From Planococcus salinarum (GTDB lineage Bacteria > Bacillota > Bacilli > Bacillales_A > Planococcaceae), in the NCBI RefSeq assembly GCF_007004625.1, contig NZ_VIFV01000026.1:1-47394 (forward strand): 47,394 nucleotides of DNA, in the 5' to 3' direction. The number at the start of each line of letters is the position of its first letter. Positions within the stretch are counted from its first letter, which is position 1. The notes under the pieces were generated by a model. The model saw only the letters and a program-made list of their open reading frames with translations, was not told the origin of the DNA and searched no databases. Of this stretch, positions 17,769 through 27,063 are shown piece by piece. A program made the position numbers and the translations under genes.

Positions 17769-19592
17769 TTACTGCTTCCGGCGGATTTTTTCCAGTGCGT
17801 TTTCATGGATAATCAAGTCGGAAGTGCGCAATTGCTCCGAAGCCTCTTCAATTTTCCCACTGCAGTTGTCGAAAGAGACTACAGCGGATGTTTGTGTTGA
17901 ATAGCAGGTGCCATTGCCCAGCGGTTCCGTGAGGTCGGGTTTGTAGTAAAAGCCGTTATAGCGGAACGAGCCGTCACGGAATGCAGTAACGTTCTCCTGT
18001 TCATCAAGCAGCGAGTCGCCAAGCATATAAGGCGGTTCGATGCCGAGCATATCGAGGACAGTTGGTGCGATATCAATCTGGCCTCCGATATTTTCATTGG
18101 TTTTTCCGGAAGTGGAACCCGGTTCCTTGATGAACAGCGGGACACCGTGATCCAGTTCAAACAGCTCGACAACACTTTCTGCGCTGGCATCTTCGGCCAT
18201 TGCTGTTCCTCTCTGCGTCAGTCCGCTGTCATGATCTCCGTAAAAAATGACAAGCGAATCGTTCCATAACCCTTTCTGTTTCAAATCTTTGATCATCTCA
18301 CCGACTGCCTCGTCGACATAATGGACCGTATGGTAATAGCCTCTCACCAATTCATCATCATAATTGCTGAGGTCCAATTTTTTCAGTTCTTCAGGAAATT
18401 CGTAAGGCGTATGGCTGGTCAAAGCTACCATGAAGGCGAAAAATGGACTTTCGAGAGCGGCAGCGTAACCAACAGATTCGGTCAGAAACTGCTTATCGTT
18501 TAAAGCCATGCCGATTTGGCCGTCTTCAGGGAAATCCCGTTTGCTGTAGAATCTGTCGAACCCGATATCTTCATAGATTTCATCGCGGTTCCAGAAGCTT
18601 CGTTCGAACGCGTGCATGGCTGCGGTGTTGTAGCCGTAACGCCGCAGATGGGCCGGCAGTCCATCGAAGTTATTGCCAGCGTATTGGGTATAGACCGAAC
18701 CCGATTTGATCGGATGCAGGGAAGTGAGGGTAAGAAATTCGGCATCGGAAGTTCTGCCTTCATGTGTTTGGTGATAAAAATTCGGGAAGTAAATTGTTTC
18801 ATCCTTCAACTTATTCAGATTCGGAGTCAATGCCACCCCATTGATTTCCTGCCCGATCACTGAAGACTGGAAGGATTCCAATTGGACGATGATCACATTC
18901 GGGAGTTCTTCTGGCATCGATGTTGCGTCGATATCGGGCACTGTATCAGGCAGCAATTCCGACTGGTCAGCTGACTGGTTATTGCTATCGGCTAGACTGG
19001 CTGCGCCTTTCAGAAGGTCTGCTCCGTGATAGCCCCAAAATCCGAGTTGATAATATTCCCGCATATTGGAAATCGGATTATCAACAAGCCATTGCTCTTT
19101 CTGGAAATAGCTCCAGACGAGCGGGGTCGAAAAAACGATCAAGCCAGTTGCAAATGCGGAACCCGCAATTTTCAGTCCTTTTTTTCGGGGAAGGGTGCCG
19201 GTGTTATTCCGGAAATAAAAGAACGCGCTGGAGAAGAGAAGAAGGTCGGCAAAGAATACGAGGTCTTTCCAGGCAACAAGCGTCAGAAATCCGCCGCCGA
19301 CGCTGTTCATCTGTGGCACATCTGCAATCAGCATGACGCTGAGAAGGTCTTCGAAGTAGCGGTAATACCAGAGATCCGAAACGAGCAGGATGCTGTGCAG
19401 GAACAACAGGGATAACAGCACCCAGCGCCTTGTCCTCGCTTTCAATAGTAATGTCCAGCTCGACAGCACCAACACGGTGGCGAAATTTAATATGAAAAAG
19501 CCGAACGAAAAGTCAGTATCCGTATAGACGCTGAAAAGAAAAAGTTTAAAAAGTGAAAGAGCCAGGTAAACGGCATAATCCAGAAATATCAT
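17769..19592 (-). CDS. LtaS-type sulfatase-fold membrane enzyme (polyglycerolphosphate lipoteichoic acid synthase family)
   Basis: 607 residues from ATG 19592, chosen for GGAGGTG just upstream. Five or so membrane helices occupy residues 1-165. An extracellular sulfatase/alkaline-phosphatase-fold domain follows: metal ligand Glu239 in VQLES, the probable catalytic Thr281 in HEGRTSDAEF, SHTPYEFP, and GDHDSG with metal-binding Asp-His. Family members transfer glycerol phosphate from phosphatidylglycerol to lipoteichoic acid, or act as LTA primase or a phosphoglycerol transferase. B. subtilis has four paralogues, and which of these this matches cannot be decided here. The gene stands alone. Confidence 0.88.
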   Translation of the reverse strand: MIFLDYAVYLALSLFKLFLFSVYTDTDFSFGFFILNFATVLVLSSWTLLLKARTRRWVLLSLLFLHSILLVSDLWYYRYFEDLLSVMLIADVPQMNSVGGGFLTLVAWKDLVFFADLLLFSSAFFYFRNNTGTLPRKKGLKIAGSAFATGLIVFSTPLVWSYFQKEQWLVDNPISNMREYYQLGFWGYHGADLLKGAASLADSNNQSADQSELLPDTVPDIDATSMPEELPNVIIVQLESFQSSVIGQEINGVALTPNLNKLKDETIYFPNFYHQTHEGRTSDAEFLTLTSLHPIKSGSVYTQYAGNNFDGLPAHLRRYGYNTAAMHAFERSFWNRDEIYEDIGFDRFYSKRDFPEDGQIGMALNDKQFLTESVGYAAALESPFFAFMVALTSHTPYEFPEELKKLDLSNYDDELVRGYYHTVHYVDEAVGEMIKDLKQKGLWNDSLVIFYGDHDSGLTQRGTAMAEDASAESVVELFELDHGVPLFIKEPGSTSGKTNENIGGQIDIAPTVLDMLGIEPPYMLGDSLLDEQENVTAFRDGSFRYNGFYYKPDLTEPLGNGTCYSTQTSAVVSFDNCSGKIEEASEQLRTSDLIIHENALEKIRRKQ

Positions 19593-19797
19593 TCGTGGTG
19601 CACCTCCAGTGGTACAGTTGCCAAAAACAACTCTTTCTTTCACAGTACCTCTTTTTCTGCAGCAGAAAACATGGAAGAAATTGTTGCATGATGCGGGAGG
19701 AAGCAAATAGAACCGGAATCAATCGGACTTGAAAATTGTTTTATGACGGAATTCTCTGTAAAATTAGGAGTGTAAACACGAAAGGCAGAGATTTTTG

Positions 19798-20355
19798 ATG
19801 ACAGCTTTGGATTGGATATTTACAGCAATTGCTGTGAGTTGGGTATTTGAATTTGTTTTGTTCCGCAACCGGGGAACCGGCGAGGGAGATCCCGTAGAAA
19901 AGCGTTCGTTCCTGTTGATTCTCGCAGCTCTTGCGGGCACGATCGCGACAGCTTACATCGTCGGGGAGATGAAAGCTTTTGAACAGCTTACCCCGTGGCT
20001 GAAAGCATTTGGCATCATATTTTTTGCGGGAGGTGTATTTCTCAGATATTGGGGAATCCTCCATTTGAAAGCGCAATTTACCCGCCACGTGACGGTGAGG
20101 AAAGGTGACGGCATTGTCAGTTCGGGACCTTACCGTAAATTGCGTCATCCTTTGTACACCGGATTACTATTGATCGCCATCGGCATGGCACTGTTTTTCC
20201 AGAGCATCATTGTTGCCGTTTTCGGCGGTGCATTGGTCGGATGGGCCCTTGCCAGAAGAATGGATGGCGAAGAAGCCATGCTGCTCAGGGAATTTGGAGA
20301 AGAATATCGGGAATGGATGAAGCGGCGCGCAAGGCTCATTCCATTCATTTATTAA
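19798..20355 (+). CDS. Isoprenylcysteine carboxyl methyltransferase (ICMT)-like membrane protein
   Basis: 185 residues with about five membrane segments. The C-terminal half carries the ICMT/PEMT signature GIVSSGPYRKLRHPLYTG (about 103-120) and the closing E-E-x-x-L-x-x-x-F-G-E-E-Y-x-x-W-M-x-R (MLLREFGEEYREWMKRRARL). Such proteins bind SAM and methylate lipid or lipid-like carboxyl groups; in bacteria the substrate is mostly unknown. I chose ATG 19798; TTG three bases earlier is possible. The next gene begins 20 bases after the stop. Confidence 0.82.
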   Translation: MTALDWIFTAIAVSWVFEFVLFRNRGTGEGDPVEKRSFLLILAALAGTIATAYIVGEMKAFEQLTPWLKAFGIIFFAGGVFLRYWGILHLKAQFTRHVTVRKGDGIVSSGPYRKLRHPLYTGLLLIAIGMALFFQSIIVAVFGGALVGWALARRMDGEEAMLLREFGEEYREWMKRRARLIPFIY

Positions 20356-20374
20356 ATGAAAGTGAGTGGTGTTT

Positions 20375-20833
20375 GTGAAACTTCTTTACGGAATCAGCGG
20401 CTTTTATAATTCCGATGAACCAAAGCCGCCGGAAGTGGATGTCAGAAAATATGAAGAAATGTGTTATGAACTTGCCGAGAAACTCGGAGGGGAAGTGTTG
20501 GAATTTACGGATTCACTGTATCCTGCCAATTTCAACAAAGCCTATTTCAGGTTTCCCGGAAAAAATGTTTGTCTCGTCATGAACAAACATTATCCGGTAC
20601 TTGCCTTTGCAAAAACAGTGGAAGCAATGAAAATTGAGTTCATCGACTTTCCAGAGGGGTCGGCCGAAATACCGGGAGAATATACTGTGCTGACTCGCGA
20701 TGTTCTCGAAGCCGATGTGCCGGATAATTTAACCGAACTGCTGGGACATGGGTTAAACAAAGGGGAAATGGAACAGATAAGATATTGGAAGCCGGAAACG
20801 GTCGGCCAGGTTATCTTCAATTTTTGGAATTAA
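20375..20833 (+). CDS. Hypothetical cytoplasmic protein
   Basis: About 152 residues starting VKLLYGISGFYNSDEP. Start choice is uncertain: GTG codons at 20366, 20369 and 20375 all follow a weak AAAGTGAG site. It is soluble and mildly acidic, with no repeats or known motif; the ending GQVIFNFWN is rich in aromatic residues. It is probably translated together with the ICMT-like gene. No function is assigned. Confidence 0.6.
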   Translation: MKLLYGISGFYNSDEPKPPEVDVRKYEEMCYELAEKLGGEVLEFTDSLYPANFNKAYFRFPGKNVCLVMNKHYPVLAFAKTVEAMKIEFIDFPEGSAEIPGEYTVLTRDVLEADVPDNLTELLGHGLNKGEMEQIRYWKPETVGQVIFNFWN

Positions 20834-20910
20834 TGCCTTTGTGCCGCTCGATCTCACCGACCGGCAATGGATGATATTATATCGGATGCCCCCCAACCCC
20901 ATAAAATTTG

Positions 20911-20946
20911 AAAACGCCACTCCGGTTCTGCACCGGAGTGGCGTTT
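20911..20946. terminator. Bidirectional terminator
   Basis: AAACGCCACTCCGGT and ACCGGAGTGGCGTTT: a 15-base stem. The minus-strand side continues TTTTCAAATTTT, serving the STAS gene; the other arm serves the gene at 20375. Confidence 0.9.
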
Positions 20947-20980
20947 CACTTTGAATGGCTTATCAAGCACTGCAATTTCA

Positions 20981-21991
20981 TTACACAATTTCTCTTCCGC
21001 TTTTGCCGAGTGCGTAGTAAACACCATGCTGAAGGCTTTGCAGGCACTCGAATTTTCGTAAATTGCTTTTCGACTGGGTGATTACCATTGCCAATTCGGG
21101 CGACACACCCACCAGGATGGTCTCGATGCCGAGCAGGCGGGCCGCGGCACCCAACTTGTCAATGAGCATGGCGGTGTGTTCGGAAATGTGCTTATGCAAA
21201 CCAGTGAGGTCAAGCAGCAGGTATTGGGCCTGATGTTTTGGCAATTCACTCAATGTATTAAAGATCAGATCTTCCGAACGGTCCTCGTCATAGCTGCCGA
21301 TCATCGGTACGACTACAATTTTTTCCAATACCGGGATAATCGGGGAAGAAAGTTCTTTCACCAGACTCTGCAGCATTTTAGTCTTGTCGTCGACCATGCG
21401 TTCGAGCTCTTTGATTTGCATGGCTTCCTGTTTACGGGACATCTCATGGATATTGGATTGCACTGTCACCTCTGATGGATAATACTCAACAATGCTGTAG
21501 GGATTTTCGTCATTCTGATATTGAATCGTGGTGTACCAGAAATTCATGCCAAACAAACCGGTTAATACACCGGCATAGTGGGAGGGAACAAAAATTCCTT
21601 CCAGTCCTTTTTGTTTTTGCTGGTTCATTTTATACTCCCAGTCATCCTGTATATGGAGTGTAAAATGTTTGGCCTCTTCATCCATTTTAACGATCTTCAC
21701 TTTGCCCCATCCAGCTGGCGCATATGTATTGGACATCCATTGCACGACGTTGGAAGTATTGATATTCTTTCTGTCCAGAAAACCTTCCCCGACGATGACT
21801 CCCTGCCGGAAACCGGTTGTTTCCAAAACCAGTTTGGTTGCTTCAGTTCCTGAAATTTCCCTGATGGAGTCGAAAAATGTTTCCATAGCGGAAATCCAGA
21901 AAAGGACAACGTCTCCGTCTTCGAATAATACTTCACCGGTTTCCAAGTCCCATTTCAATTCCACGTCGCCGACTGTAATCTGCTTTTTCAT
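20981..21991 (-). CDS. RsbR-like STAS-domain protein with V4R-like sensor region
   Basis: 336 residues. Residues 1 to about 185 form a sensor region; HYAGVLTGLFGMNFWYTTIQY resembles the end of V4R/XylR_N-type domains. A predicted coiled coil (HEMSRKQEAMQIKELERMVDDKTKML) leads to a C-terminal STAS domain with LLLDLTGLHKH, then LLGIETILVGVSPELAMVI. This order matches stressosome RsbR paralogues, which hold RsbS/RsbT and gate SigmaB or cyclic-di-GMP outputs. By eye, the first phospho-acceptor position carries Ser rather than Thr and the second is not Thr, so phospho-control may differ. No rsbS, rsbT or rsbX gene is nearby. Confidence 0.75.
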   Translation of the reverse strand: MKKQITVGDVELKWDLETGEVLFEDGDVVLFWISAMETFFDSIREISGTEATKLVLETTGFRQGVIVGEGFLDRKNINTSNVVQWMSNTYAPAGWGKVKIVKMDEEAKHFTLHIQDDWEYKMNQQKQKGLEGIFVPSHYAGVLTGLFGMNFWYTTIQYQNDENPYSIVEYYPSEVTVQSNIHEMSRKQEAMQIKELERMVDDKTKMLQSLVKELSSPIIPVLEKIVVVPMIGSYDEDRSEDLIFNTLSELPKHQAQYLLLDLTGLHKHISEHTAMLIDKLGAAARLLGIETILVGVSPELAMVITQSKSNLRKFECLQSLQHGVYYALGKSGREIV

Positions 21992-22281
21992 AATGGCTGT
22001 GCCTCCGATTTTAATGTTGATTCAAATTTACACTGCAGAGATTTCAATGAATGTACGAGTAATTTTATTGATACTACATCCTATTCCCTAATGGTCTGGA
22101 AATATGCATGCTGTATATTAAAAATTGACTGCTTATACTTGCCGGATTTTTTGAAGGGACTCCACTCTGCAGCGTCGAATATAGAAGGGACGGAATGTGT
22201 TGGGATGGAACGGAAACAGGAATGCAAAGGAGGGCGGAAGCATTTTGGCAAGCATTGAACAAAAAGAGGAGGCAACAGGGG

Positions 22282-22785
22282 ATGGATATCGGAATCCAGA
22301 AAATCACGCCGAATTTTTGGTTCAATACGAATGCGGAAGACGCTGTAAACTTTTACGTTTCCATTTTCAAGGATGCGAGCATCGGGAGGACGATACGTTA
22401 TTCAGGTGAGGGCAAAGAAATCCACGGCATGGAGAAAGGTACTGTAATGACAATTGAATTTCAGCTGGAAGGCCAGCGGTATCTTGCGCTGAATGGAGGC
22501 GACGAATTCGAATTCAACGAATCAATTTCGTTTATCGTCAATTGCGATTCACAGGAAGAGGTGGATTATTACTGGGACAAATTGACCGAAGGCGGCGATG
22601 AATCAGCGCAGGTATGCGGTTGGCTGAAAGACAAATTCGGTGTGTCCTGGCAAGTGGTGCCGAGGGAACTGGACGATATGATGGTGGGTGGCGACCGGGA
22701 AAGAGTCAACCGCATTATGAGGTCCTTACTGCAGATGAAGAAGCTGGATCTCAACGAATTACGGAAGGCATATGTCGGGGAATAG
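22282..22785 (+). CDS. PhnB-like VOC-superfamily protein
   Basis: 167 residues from ATG 22282, behind GAGGAGG with about ten bases of spacing; the upstream extension to 22195 looks like leader sequence. Features: ITPNFWFNTNAEDAVNFYVSIFKDA, the FQLEGQRYLALNGGDEFEFNESISF segment, CDSQEEVDYYWDKLTEGG, and CGWLKDKFGVSWQVVP. These define the DUF899/3-demethylubiquinone-type PhnB subgroup, which is common in soil bacteria and mostly uncharacterised. It is a single gene closed by the terminator at 22803. Confidence 0.85.
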   Translation: MDIGIQKITPNFWFNTNAEDAVNFYVSIFKDASIGRTIRYSGEGKEIHGMEKGTVMTIEFQLEGQRYLALNGGDEFEFNESISFIVNCDSQEEVDYYWDKLTEGGDESAQVCGWLKDKFGVSWQVVPRELDDMMVGGDRERVNRIMRSLLQMKKLDLNELRKAYVGE

Positions 22786-22802
22786 GCGACAGGTCATACA
22801 GC

Positions 22803-22843
22803 AGAAAAGCGGCGCATTCCCATAAGGAATGTGCCGCTTTTCT
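22803..22843. terminator. Bidirectional terminator
   Basis: AGAAAAGCGGCxCATTCC and GGAATGxGCCGCTTTTCT with a five-base loop, between the VOC gene and msrAB. Confidence 0.93.
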
Positions 22844-22856
22844 CTTGCTTAATCGT

Positions 22857-24011
22857 TCAGTTCTCTTTTTCGACCAGGTGGCTGAGGTAGCCATATCCTT
22901 CTTCTTCCATCTCATTGGCCGGGATGAACAGGAGGGCTGCGCTGTTCATGCAATAGCGGAGGCCGCCTCTGTCTTTTGGACCGTCATCAAAGACGTGGCC
23001 CAAATGGCTATCGCCGGAACGGCTGCGGATTTCGGTGCGCTTGAAAAAGCCGCTTCTGTCTTCGTGTTCGGTTACGACGGCAGGGTCGATGGGTTTTGTA
23101 AAGCTCGGCCAGCCGGTCTCCGAATCATATTGGTCGGCGGAGGAAAAGAGGGGTTCACCCGTCGTGATGTCCACATAGATGCCGGGTTCATAATTATCCC
23201 AGTATTCATTGGAGTAAGCAGTTTCAGTCGCGTCTTCCTGCGTCACACTGTATTGGATTTCTGTCAATTTTTCTTTCAACTCTTCATCACTGGGCTTCGG
23301 ATAGGCCGCAGGGTCAATAAGCGATGGAATTTCCTGATCCTCGAGTGAGTCAAATTCGATGTGACAGTAGCCGTCAGGATTTTTCTCGAGATAATCCTGA
23401 TGATATTCTTCAGCCAGATAATAATGTTCCAAAGGCTCTATTTCTGTCACGATCGGTTTATCGTAACGCTCAGCTTCGGCTTCTACTACGGCATCGATGA
23501 CAGCACGTTCTTCCGGATCTTCATAAAAGACGGCTGTGCGGTACATCGTTCCTTTGTCATTACCCTGCTGATTCAACAAAGTCGGATCAATGATCAGGAA
23601 GAACTGCGAAACGAGGCTTTCCAGATCGATGCGCTCCGGGTCGTATTGGACGTGTACCGTTTCGGCGTGTCCGGTGTTTTTGTACAGGACGTCCTTGTAA
23701 GTCGGATTGTCGGTTGTGCCGTTCGCATAACCGGAAGTTACATCATAGACGCCATAGACACGCGCCATATAGGCTTCAACTCCCCAGAAACAACCTCCTG
23801 CAAACCAGATGTCCTCCAGCTGATCAGTATCGAATTCCAAATCCTCGTTCGGATTATCCGGGAAAGGGGAAGAGCTTTCTCCCGTATCAGCCGTGCCGTT
23901 GGTGGTGGAACCGGAAGATTCGGTGGTATCCGCATTTTCCGATGCACCGGGCAGTGAACAGGCAGCTAACAGCAGCAGCAACAGAAGCATTATGGATAAT
24001 TTGAATTTCAT
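22857..24011 (-). CDS. msrAB: Surface lipoprotein methionine sulfoxide reductase MsrA-MsrB fusion
   Basis: 384 residues. A signal sequence with lipobox LAAC (Cys18) and a Ser/Thr/Gly-rich linker are followed by an MsrA domain with catalytic Cys74 in [10 protein letters not shown]. An MsrB domain with [10 protein letters not shown] and [22 protein letters not shown] follows, catalytic Cys354. The zinc CxxC pairs of many MsrB proteins are absent. The enzyme reduces both S- and R-methionine sulfoxide in exported proteins on the outer face of the membrane. It is preceded by a thioredoxin-like lipoprotein gene 20 bases upstream, the likely electron donor, as in pneumococcal Etrx/MsrAB2. The usual CcdA membrane partner is not in this window. 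Confidence 0.93.
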   Translation of the reverse strand: MKFKLSIMLLLLLLLAACSLPGASENADTTESSGSTTNGTADTGESSSPFPDNPNEDLEFDTDQLEDIWFAGGCFWGVEAYMARVYGVYDVTSGYANGTTDNPTYKDVLYKNTGHAETVHVQYDPERIDLESLVSQFFLIIDPTLLNQQGNDKGTMYRTAVFYEDPEERAVIDAVVEAEAERYDKPIVTEIEPLEHYYLAEEYHQDYLEKNPDGYCHIEFDSLEDQEIPSLIDPAAYPKPSDEELKEKLTEIQYSVTQEDATETAYSNEYWDNYEPGIYVDITTGEPLFSSADQYDSETGWPSFTKPIDPAVVTEHEDRSGFFKRTEIRSRSGDSHLGHVFDDGPKDRGGLRYCMNSAALLFIPANEMEEEGYGYLSHLVEKEN

Positions 24012-24031
24012 GTGGAATCGACCGCCTTCCG

Positions 24032-24556
24032 TTATTGGATGTTGTCAAATGTCTCATAAATCTGTTCATTGCTCATGTGGCCGGTCTGGCTTTTCACCAG
24101 GACCCCGTCAGTGCCGATAAAAACGGATGTCGGGTAACCGATGATGCCGTAGTCATTGAAGGCGGGGCCGCCTTCATCCAATAGAACCCGGATGTTCGAA
24201 GTGTGGTCGACGCCATCAAACCATTTGGCGAAAGCATCACTATTTTTCTCCGCATTCGATCCAGGGGATACGATGGTCAAGACCTTGAAGTCCGGATCTT
24301 CACCGGCGAGCGTGTTCAATTCGTTCATGCCGGAGAGGCATATCGAACACCACGACGCCCAGAATTTGATGTATACTTTTTCACCTGCGTATTGGGACAG
24401 CTGATGCGTTTCGCCAGTGAGATCTACAAGCGTAAACTCAGGAGCGGGCTTGCCGTCGTTCAACTGCTCGGAGGTTGAAGCGGTCTGGCTGCCGGAACAG
24501 GCTGTCAGCAGGAATAGAAGAGCCATGAGAATTGAAAGGGGGACGTATCGCTTCAT
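24032..24556 (-). CDS. Thioredoxin-like lipoprotein (TlpA/Etrx type)
   Basis: 174 residues. A signal sequence with lipobox LTAC (Cys20), a short linker, then a TlpA/AhpC-TSA-like fold: [14 protein letters not shown] (35-48) and the redox centre WASWCSIC with Cys70-Ser-Ile-Cys73. [15 protein letters not shown] contains the cis-proline of the thioredoxin fold. It should pass electrons to the MsrAB lipoprotein encoded directly downstream, which makes this a cell-surface methionine repair operon. The role of MsrAB as partner is inference from order and from the pneumococcal Etrx case. Confidence 0.9.
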   Translation of the reverse strand: MKRYVPLSILMALLFLLTACSGSQTASTSEQLNDGKPAPEFTLVDLTGETHQLSQYAGEKVYIKFWASWCSICLSGMNELNTLAGEDPDFKVLTIVSPGSNAEKNSDAFAKWFDGVDHTSNIRVLLDEGGPAFNDYGIIGYPTSVFIGTDGVLVKSQTGHMSNEQIYETFDNIQ

Positions 24557-24745
24557 ATGAAATCATCCTTTTTGTTTTGCTGATGAAAGCGTTTTAAATT
24601 ATTGGGGAAATAAAAGCAAATGGACCTTACTGCCTATACTCACATCATATAGCGAAAGGGAGGAGAATGATAATGAATTGTCTCAGTGTAAGAGTAAATG
24701 AGCAAATAGGAGCGAATTATTCGACAGAGGGAGAGGGACAACATA

Positions 24746-24780
24746 GAAAAAAGGCGCATTCCCACTGGAAGCACCTTTTC
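24746..24780 (-). terminator. Terminator after the Nudix gene
   Basis: On the minus strand GAAAAGGTGC and GCGCCTTTTTTC pair with one mismatch; the second arm supplies the T-run. It begins two bases after the stop at 24782. Confidence 0.65.
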
Positions 24781-24781
24781 T

Positions 24782-25294
24782 TCATCCAATTATCATTTTG
24801 TGCAGGTCTTCATGATACAGCCGGCACCGCTCAATCACACTTGGCACCGTCAGCCCGGCTTCATCCATTTCCTGCAGTTCTTCAAAACTGACAAGCTTTG
24901 CATCGCAGACCTCACCGGGCTGCAGCTTCATCGCGGCAGGATCAATCAGTTCTTGCGCTTTCCAGATATAGCTGTCGCGAAAGTAATGGGCGTATTTTAT
25001 TTCACCGATTTTCTTCAATTGTTCCGGCGCAGCGAGCAGGCCGGTTTCTTCCTCCAGCTCACGTACGGCACCTTCCAAACTCGATTCACCGGCGGTAATC
25101 GATCCGCCGGTAATTTCCCAAAGCAAGGGATAGGTTTTTACCGGATCGCGCTGTGTCAACAAAATTCTGCCATCCGCATTGACCGTGAATATTTCCACGA
25201 CAATATGATATTCGCCCTTGTTCAGTTCAATGCCGCGGTTATGTGTTTTGCCAAGCATATTCCTGTTTTCGTCCACCAGATCCCAAAGTTCCAT
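24782..25294 (-). CDS. Nudix hydrolase (isopentenyl-diphosphate isomerase-like / YfcD type)
   Basis: 170 residues from ATG 25294, behind GGGAGTG. The N-terminus ELWDLVDENRNMLGKTHNRG is shared by IDI-type and YfcD-type Nudix proteins. The Nudix box G-G-S-I-T-A-G-E-S-S-L-E-G-A-V-R-E-L-E-E fits G-x5-E-x7-R-E-x2-E-E and continues with ETG. It should cleave a nucleoside-diphosphate-linked compound using Mg2+. Its substrate cannot be told. It follows two membrane-protein genes on the same strand, perhaps as one transcript. Confidence 0.88.
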   Translation of the reverse strand: MELWDLVDENRNMLGKTHNRGIELNKGEYHIVVEIFTVNADGRILLTQRDPVKTYPLLWEITGGSITAGESSLEGAVRELEEETGLLAAPEQLKKIGEIKYAHYFRDSYIWKAQELIDPAAMKLQPGEVCDAKLVSFEELQEMDEAGLTVPSVIERCRLYHEDLHKMIIG

Positions 25295-25333
25295 ATATTT
25301 CACTCCCATTGGAAAAGTATATAAAATGGGAAG

Positions 25334-25582
25334 CTAAATGGAAAGCATAAAAATAAAAACCGGGGCAGTAAAAACAAGCGGAGCCAGAGTGAAAATCATG
25401 CCGAAGACGTTAAAGCGCTTTGTAAAAAGCAGGGATGCCCCCAAAAGCCAGATCGCCAGAAAAAATGTTTCATTCCATACAAACTTGTCGAAAGCGCCCT
25501 GTTCCAGAATCGGAATGGCGGTCAGAAATGCCAGAGAACCGGTCCATAAGAGGTGAAAAACACGATAAATTGCATAAATCAT
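25334..25582 (-). CDS. Small membrane protein, unknown function
   Basis: 82 residues from ATG 25582, with GGGGGAATGG as a rather G-rich ribosome site. About three hydrophobic helices: VFHLLWTGSLAFLTAIPIL, TFFLAIWLLGASLLF and VFGMIFTLAPLVFTAPVFIFML. No polar functional motif. It lies between the ZIP-like and Nudix genes, same strand, with gaps of about 40 and 70 bases. Confidence 0.6.
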   Translation of the reverse strand: MIYAIYRVFHLLWTGSLAFLTAIPILEQGAFDKFVWNETFFLAIWLLGASLLFTKRFNVFGMIFTLAPLVFTAPVFIFMLSI

Positions 25583-25650
25583 TCCATTCCCCCGTCCTTT
25601 GTTGTATAGAACGCAGCGGGGGACATTAGGTTCCAGTCCTGCCACTCTTT

Positions 25651-26388
25651 TTACAGAATTAATTGCAGGAGTACCGCGATGAGAATGAGCCCGAACAGAA
25701 ACGCCGGAAAACTGCTGTTTTTCTCATCCGGCAATTCATCATTCATGATATTAAGTACCACACCGCCCGTAAGGAAAGCTGAGAAAAATGCGATGACGAG
25801 ATCGCTGGTCGGTGCCGATTGGTAAATCAGCCAGCCGATGAAAACAGAAGCGGCTAAAATCCAGCGTCCTGCTCTTGTGTATAAATCCTCGTGGGTAAGG
25901 TGAAGAATGCGGTTATTGGCAATGAAGTGAAACGAGAAAACGATGAAATAAATCACATAGTCAATGATCAGCTCTCCGCTCAATTCCACCAGGAGGTAGC
26001 CGATCAGCATGTTATACATCGCGAAAGCCGAAATCTCGAGAATAAATATATATTTACTGGGACGAGTCATGTTCTTTTTCCGTTTATTGTGCTCCTGGGA
26101 TTTCTCACTCAATTGATTGATGCCATAAAAAAACGCAATACCTATCAGAGTGGCGAGATAGGTCACATACTCAAGGTTTTCCATCCATCCGGGCAGCTGC
26201 GCCTGTTCGGCAACTTCCTGATAATGGGTCAGCTCGGGGACCAGATGCAGGAAGACATATGCGATAGAACCACCGGATACCAGTGACATGAGCTGGTTTT
26301 TCGGCTCCCGGCTGAGGAATTTTATGTAGTTTGTATAAATATGGACAATTGCAAAACCGATGATAACGGCGAGGCTGAACCAGAACAT
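25651..26388 (-). CDS. ZIP-like membrane protein
   Basis: 245 residues from ATG 26388, behind AAGGAGG. About seven or eight membrane helices. Near the N-terminus SGGSIAYVFLHLVPEL (about 39-54) resembles the ZIP-transporter helix with its His and Glu. FLTGGVVLNIMNDELPDEKNS near the C-terminus resembles the last ZIP helices (G-G-x-x-x-x-x-x-x-E-x-P-E). The central helix NMLIGYLLVELSGEL lacks the usual His-rich binding site, so metal transport is uncertain. It could be a ZIP relative with another role. Confidence 0.6.
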   Translation of the reverse strand: MFWFSLAVIIGFAIVHIYTNYIKFLSREPKNQLMSLVSGGSIAYVFLHLVPELTHYQEVAEQAQLPGWMENLEYVTYLATLIGIAFFYGINQLSEKSQEHNKRKKNMTRPSKYIFILEISAFAMYNMLIGYLLVELSGELIIDYVIYFIVFSFHFIANNRILHLTHEDLYTRAGRWILAASVFIGWLIYQSAPTSDLVIAFFSAFLTGGVVLNIMNDELPDEKNSSFPAFLFGLILIAVLLQLIL

Positions 26389-26558
26389 GGATGAATTCCT
26401 CCTTCCTTTAACTATAGAGTGGCTTTTCTTCCATACCCTTTTTTTGCAACAATCACCAACAATCCGTGTGAAAAAAAGTAGAGTGTTTATTGAATAAATT
26501 GGATATACTATTTGAGAACGCTGAACGCTTGTAAGTATATAGTATAGGGGATAGGAAA

Positions 26559-27038
26559 ATGGGGTACGTCGAAGGTTTAAGAGAAGTAGTGGGGCACCGC
26601 CCACTGATACTGGTCGGTGCGGTGGCGGTCATCGTTGATGAACAGGGCCGGCTGCTGCTCGAAGAGAGAAGGTTTCCGGCAGGGGCCTGGGGATTGGCGG
26701 GTGGCCTTATGGAACTCGGGGAGTCGACTGAGGATGTCGCAAAGAGAGAAGTATTTGAAGAAACCGGACTGGTGGTTAACGCTTTGAAGCTCATCAATGT
26801 CTACTCAGGAGCGAATCATTTTGTCAAAGCTGAAAATGGGGATGAATACTTTGTGGTGACGACCGCGTATTTCGCTGAAACGTATGAAGGTGAATTGACG
26901 GTGGATGAGCTGGAATCGATCAGTTTCAGATTCTTCTACCCGCATGAATTGCCGGAGCGGATTGTCAAAAGCCATCGGCGTATCATAGATGAATATATGG
27001 AGAAATTTTATCCGAATCGCCTTTTGCAGGTGACTTGA
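26559..27038 (+). CDS. Nudix hydrolase (ADP-ribose pyrophosphatase-like)
   Basis: 159 residues. Starts MGYVEGLREVVGHRPLILVGAVAVIVDEQGRLLLEER, typical of a large Nudix subgroup common in Bacillales. The Nudix box at about residues 48-70 is G-G-L-M-E-L-G-E-S-T-E-D-V-A-K-R-E-V-F-E-E-T-G-L. The ribosome site (GGGGATAGG) is modest, about six bases from the ATG. The substrate is unknown. A small membrane-protein gene follows directly. Confidence 0.88.
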   Translation: MGYVEGLREVVGHRPLILVGAVAVIVDEQGRLLLEERRFPAGAWGLAGGLMELGESTEDVAKREVFEETGLVVNALKLINVYSGANHFVKAENGDEYFVVTTAYFAETYEGELTVDELESISFRFFYPHELPERIVKSHRRIIDEYMEKFYPNRLLQVT

Positions 27039-27063
27039 AATTCTGGAGAGGCAGTTGAGTAAA

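Noticed and set aside
24667..24891. 74-codon frame with a strong AGGGAGGAG site
   Set aside because: It runs through the Nudix terminator and into antisense of the Nudix gene. The protein is low-complexity and unlike any family. The good ribosome site is noted, but the frame looks accidental or a decayed remnant.
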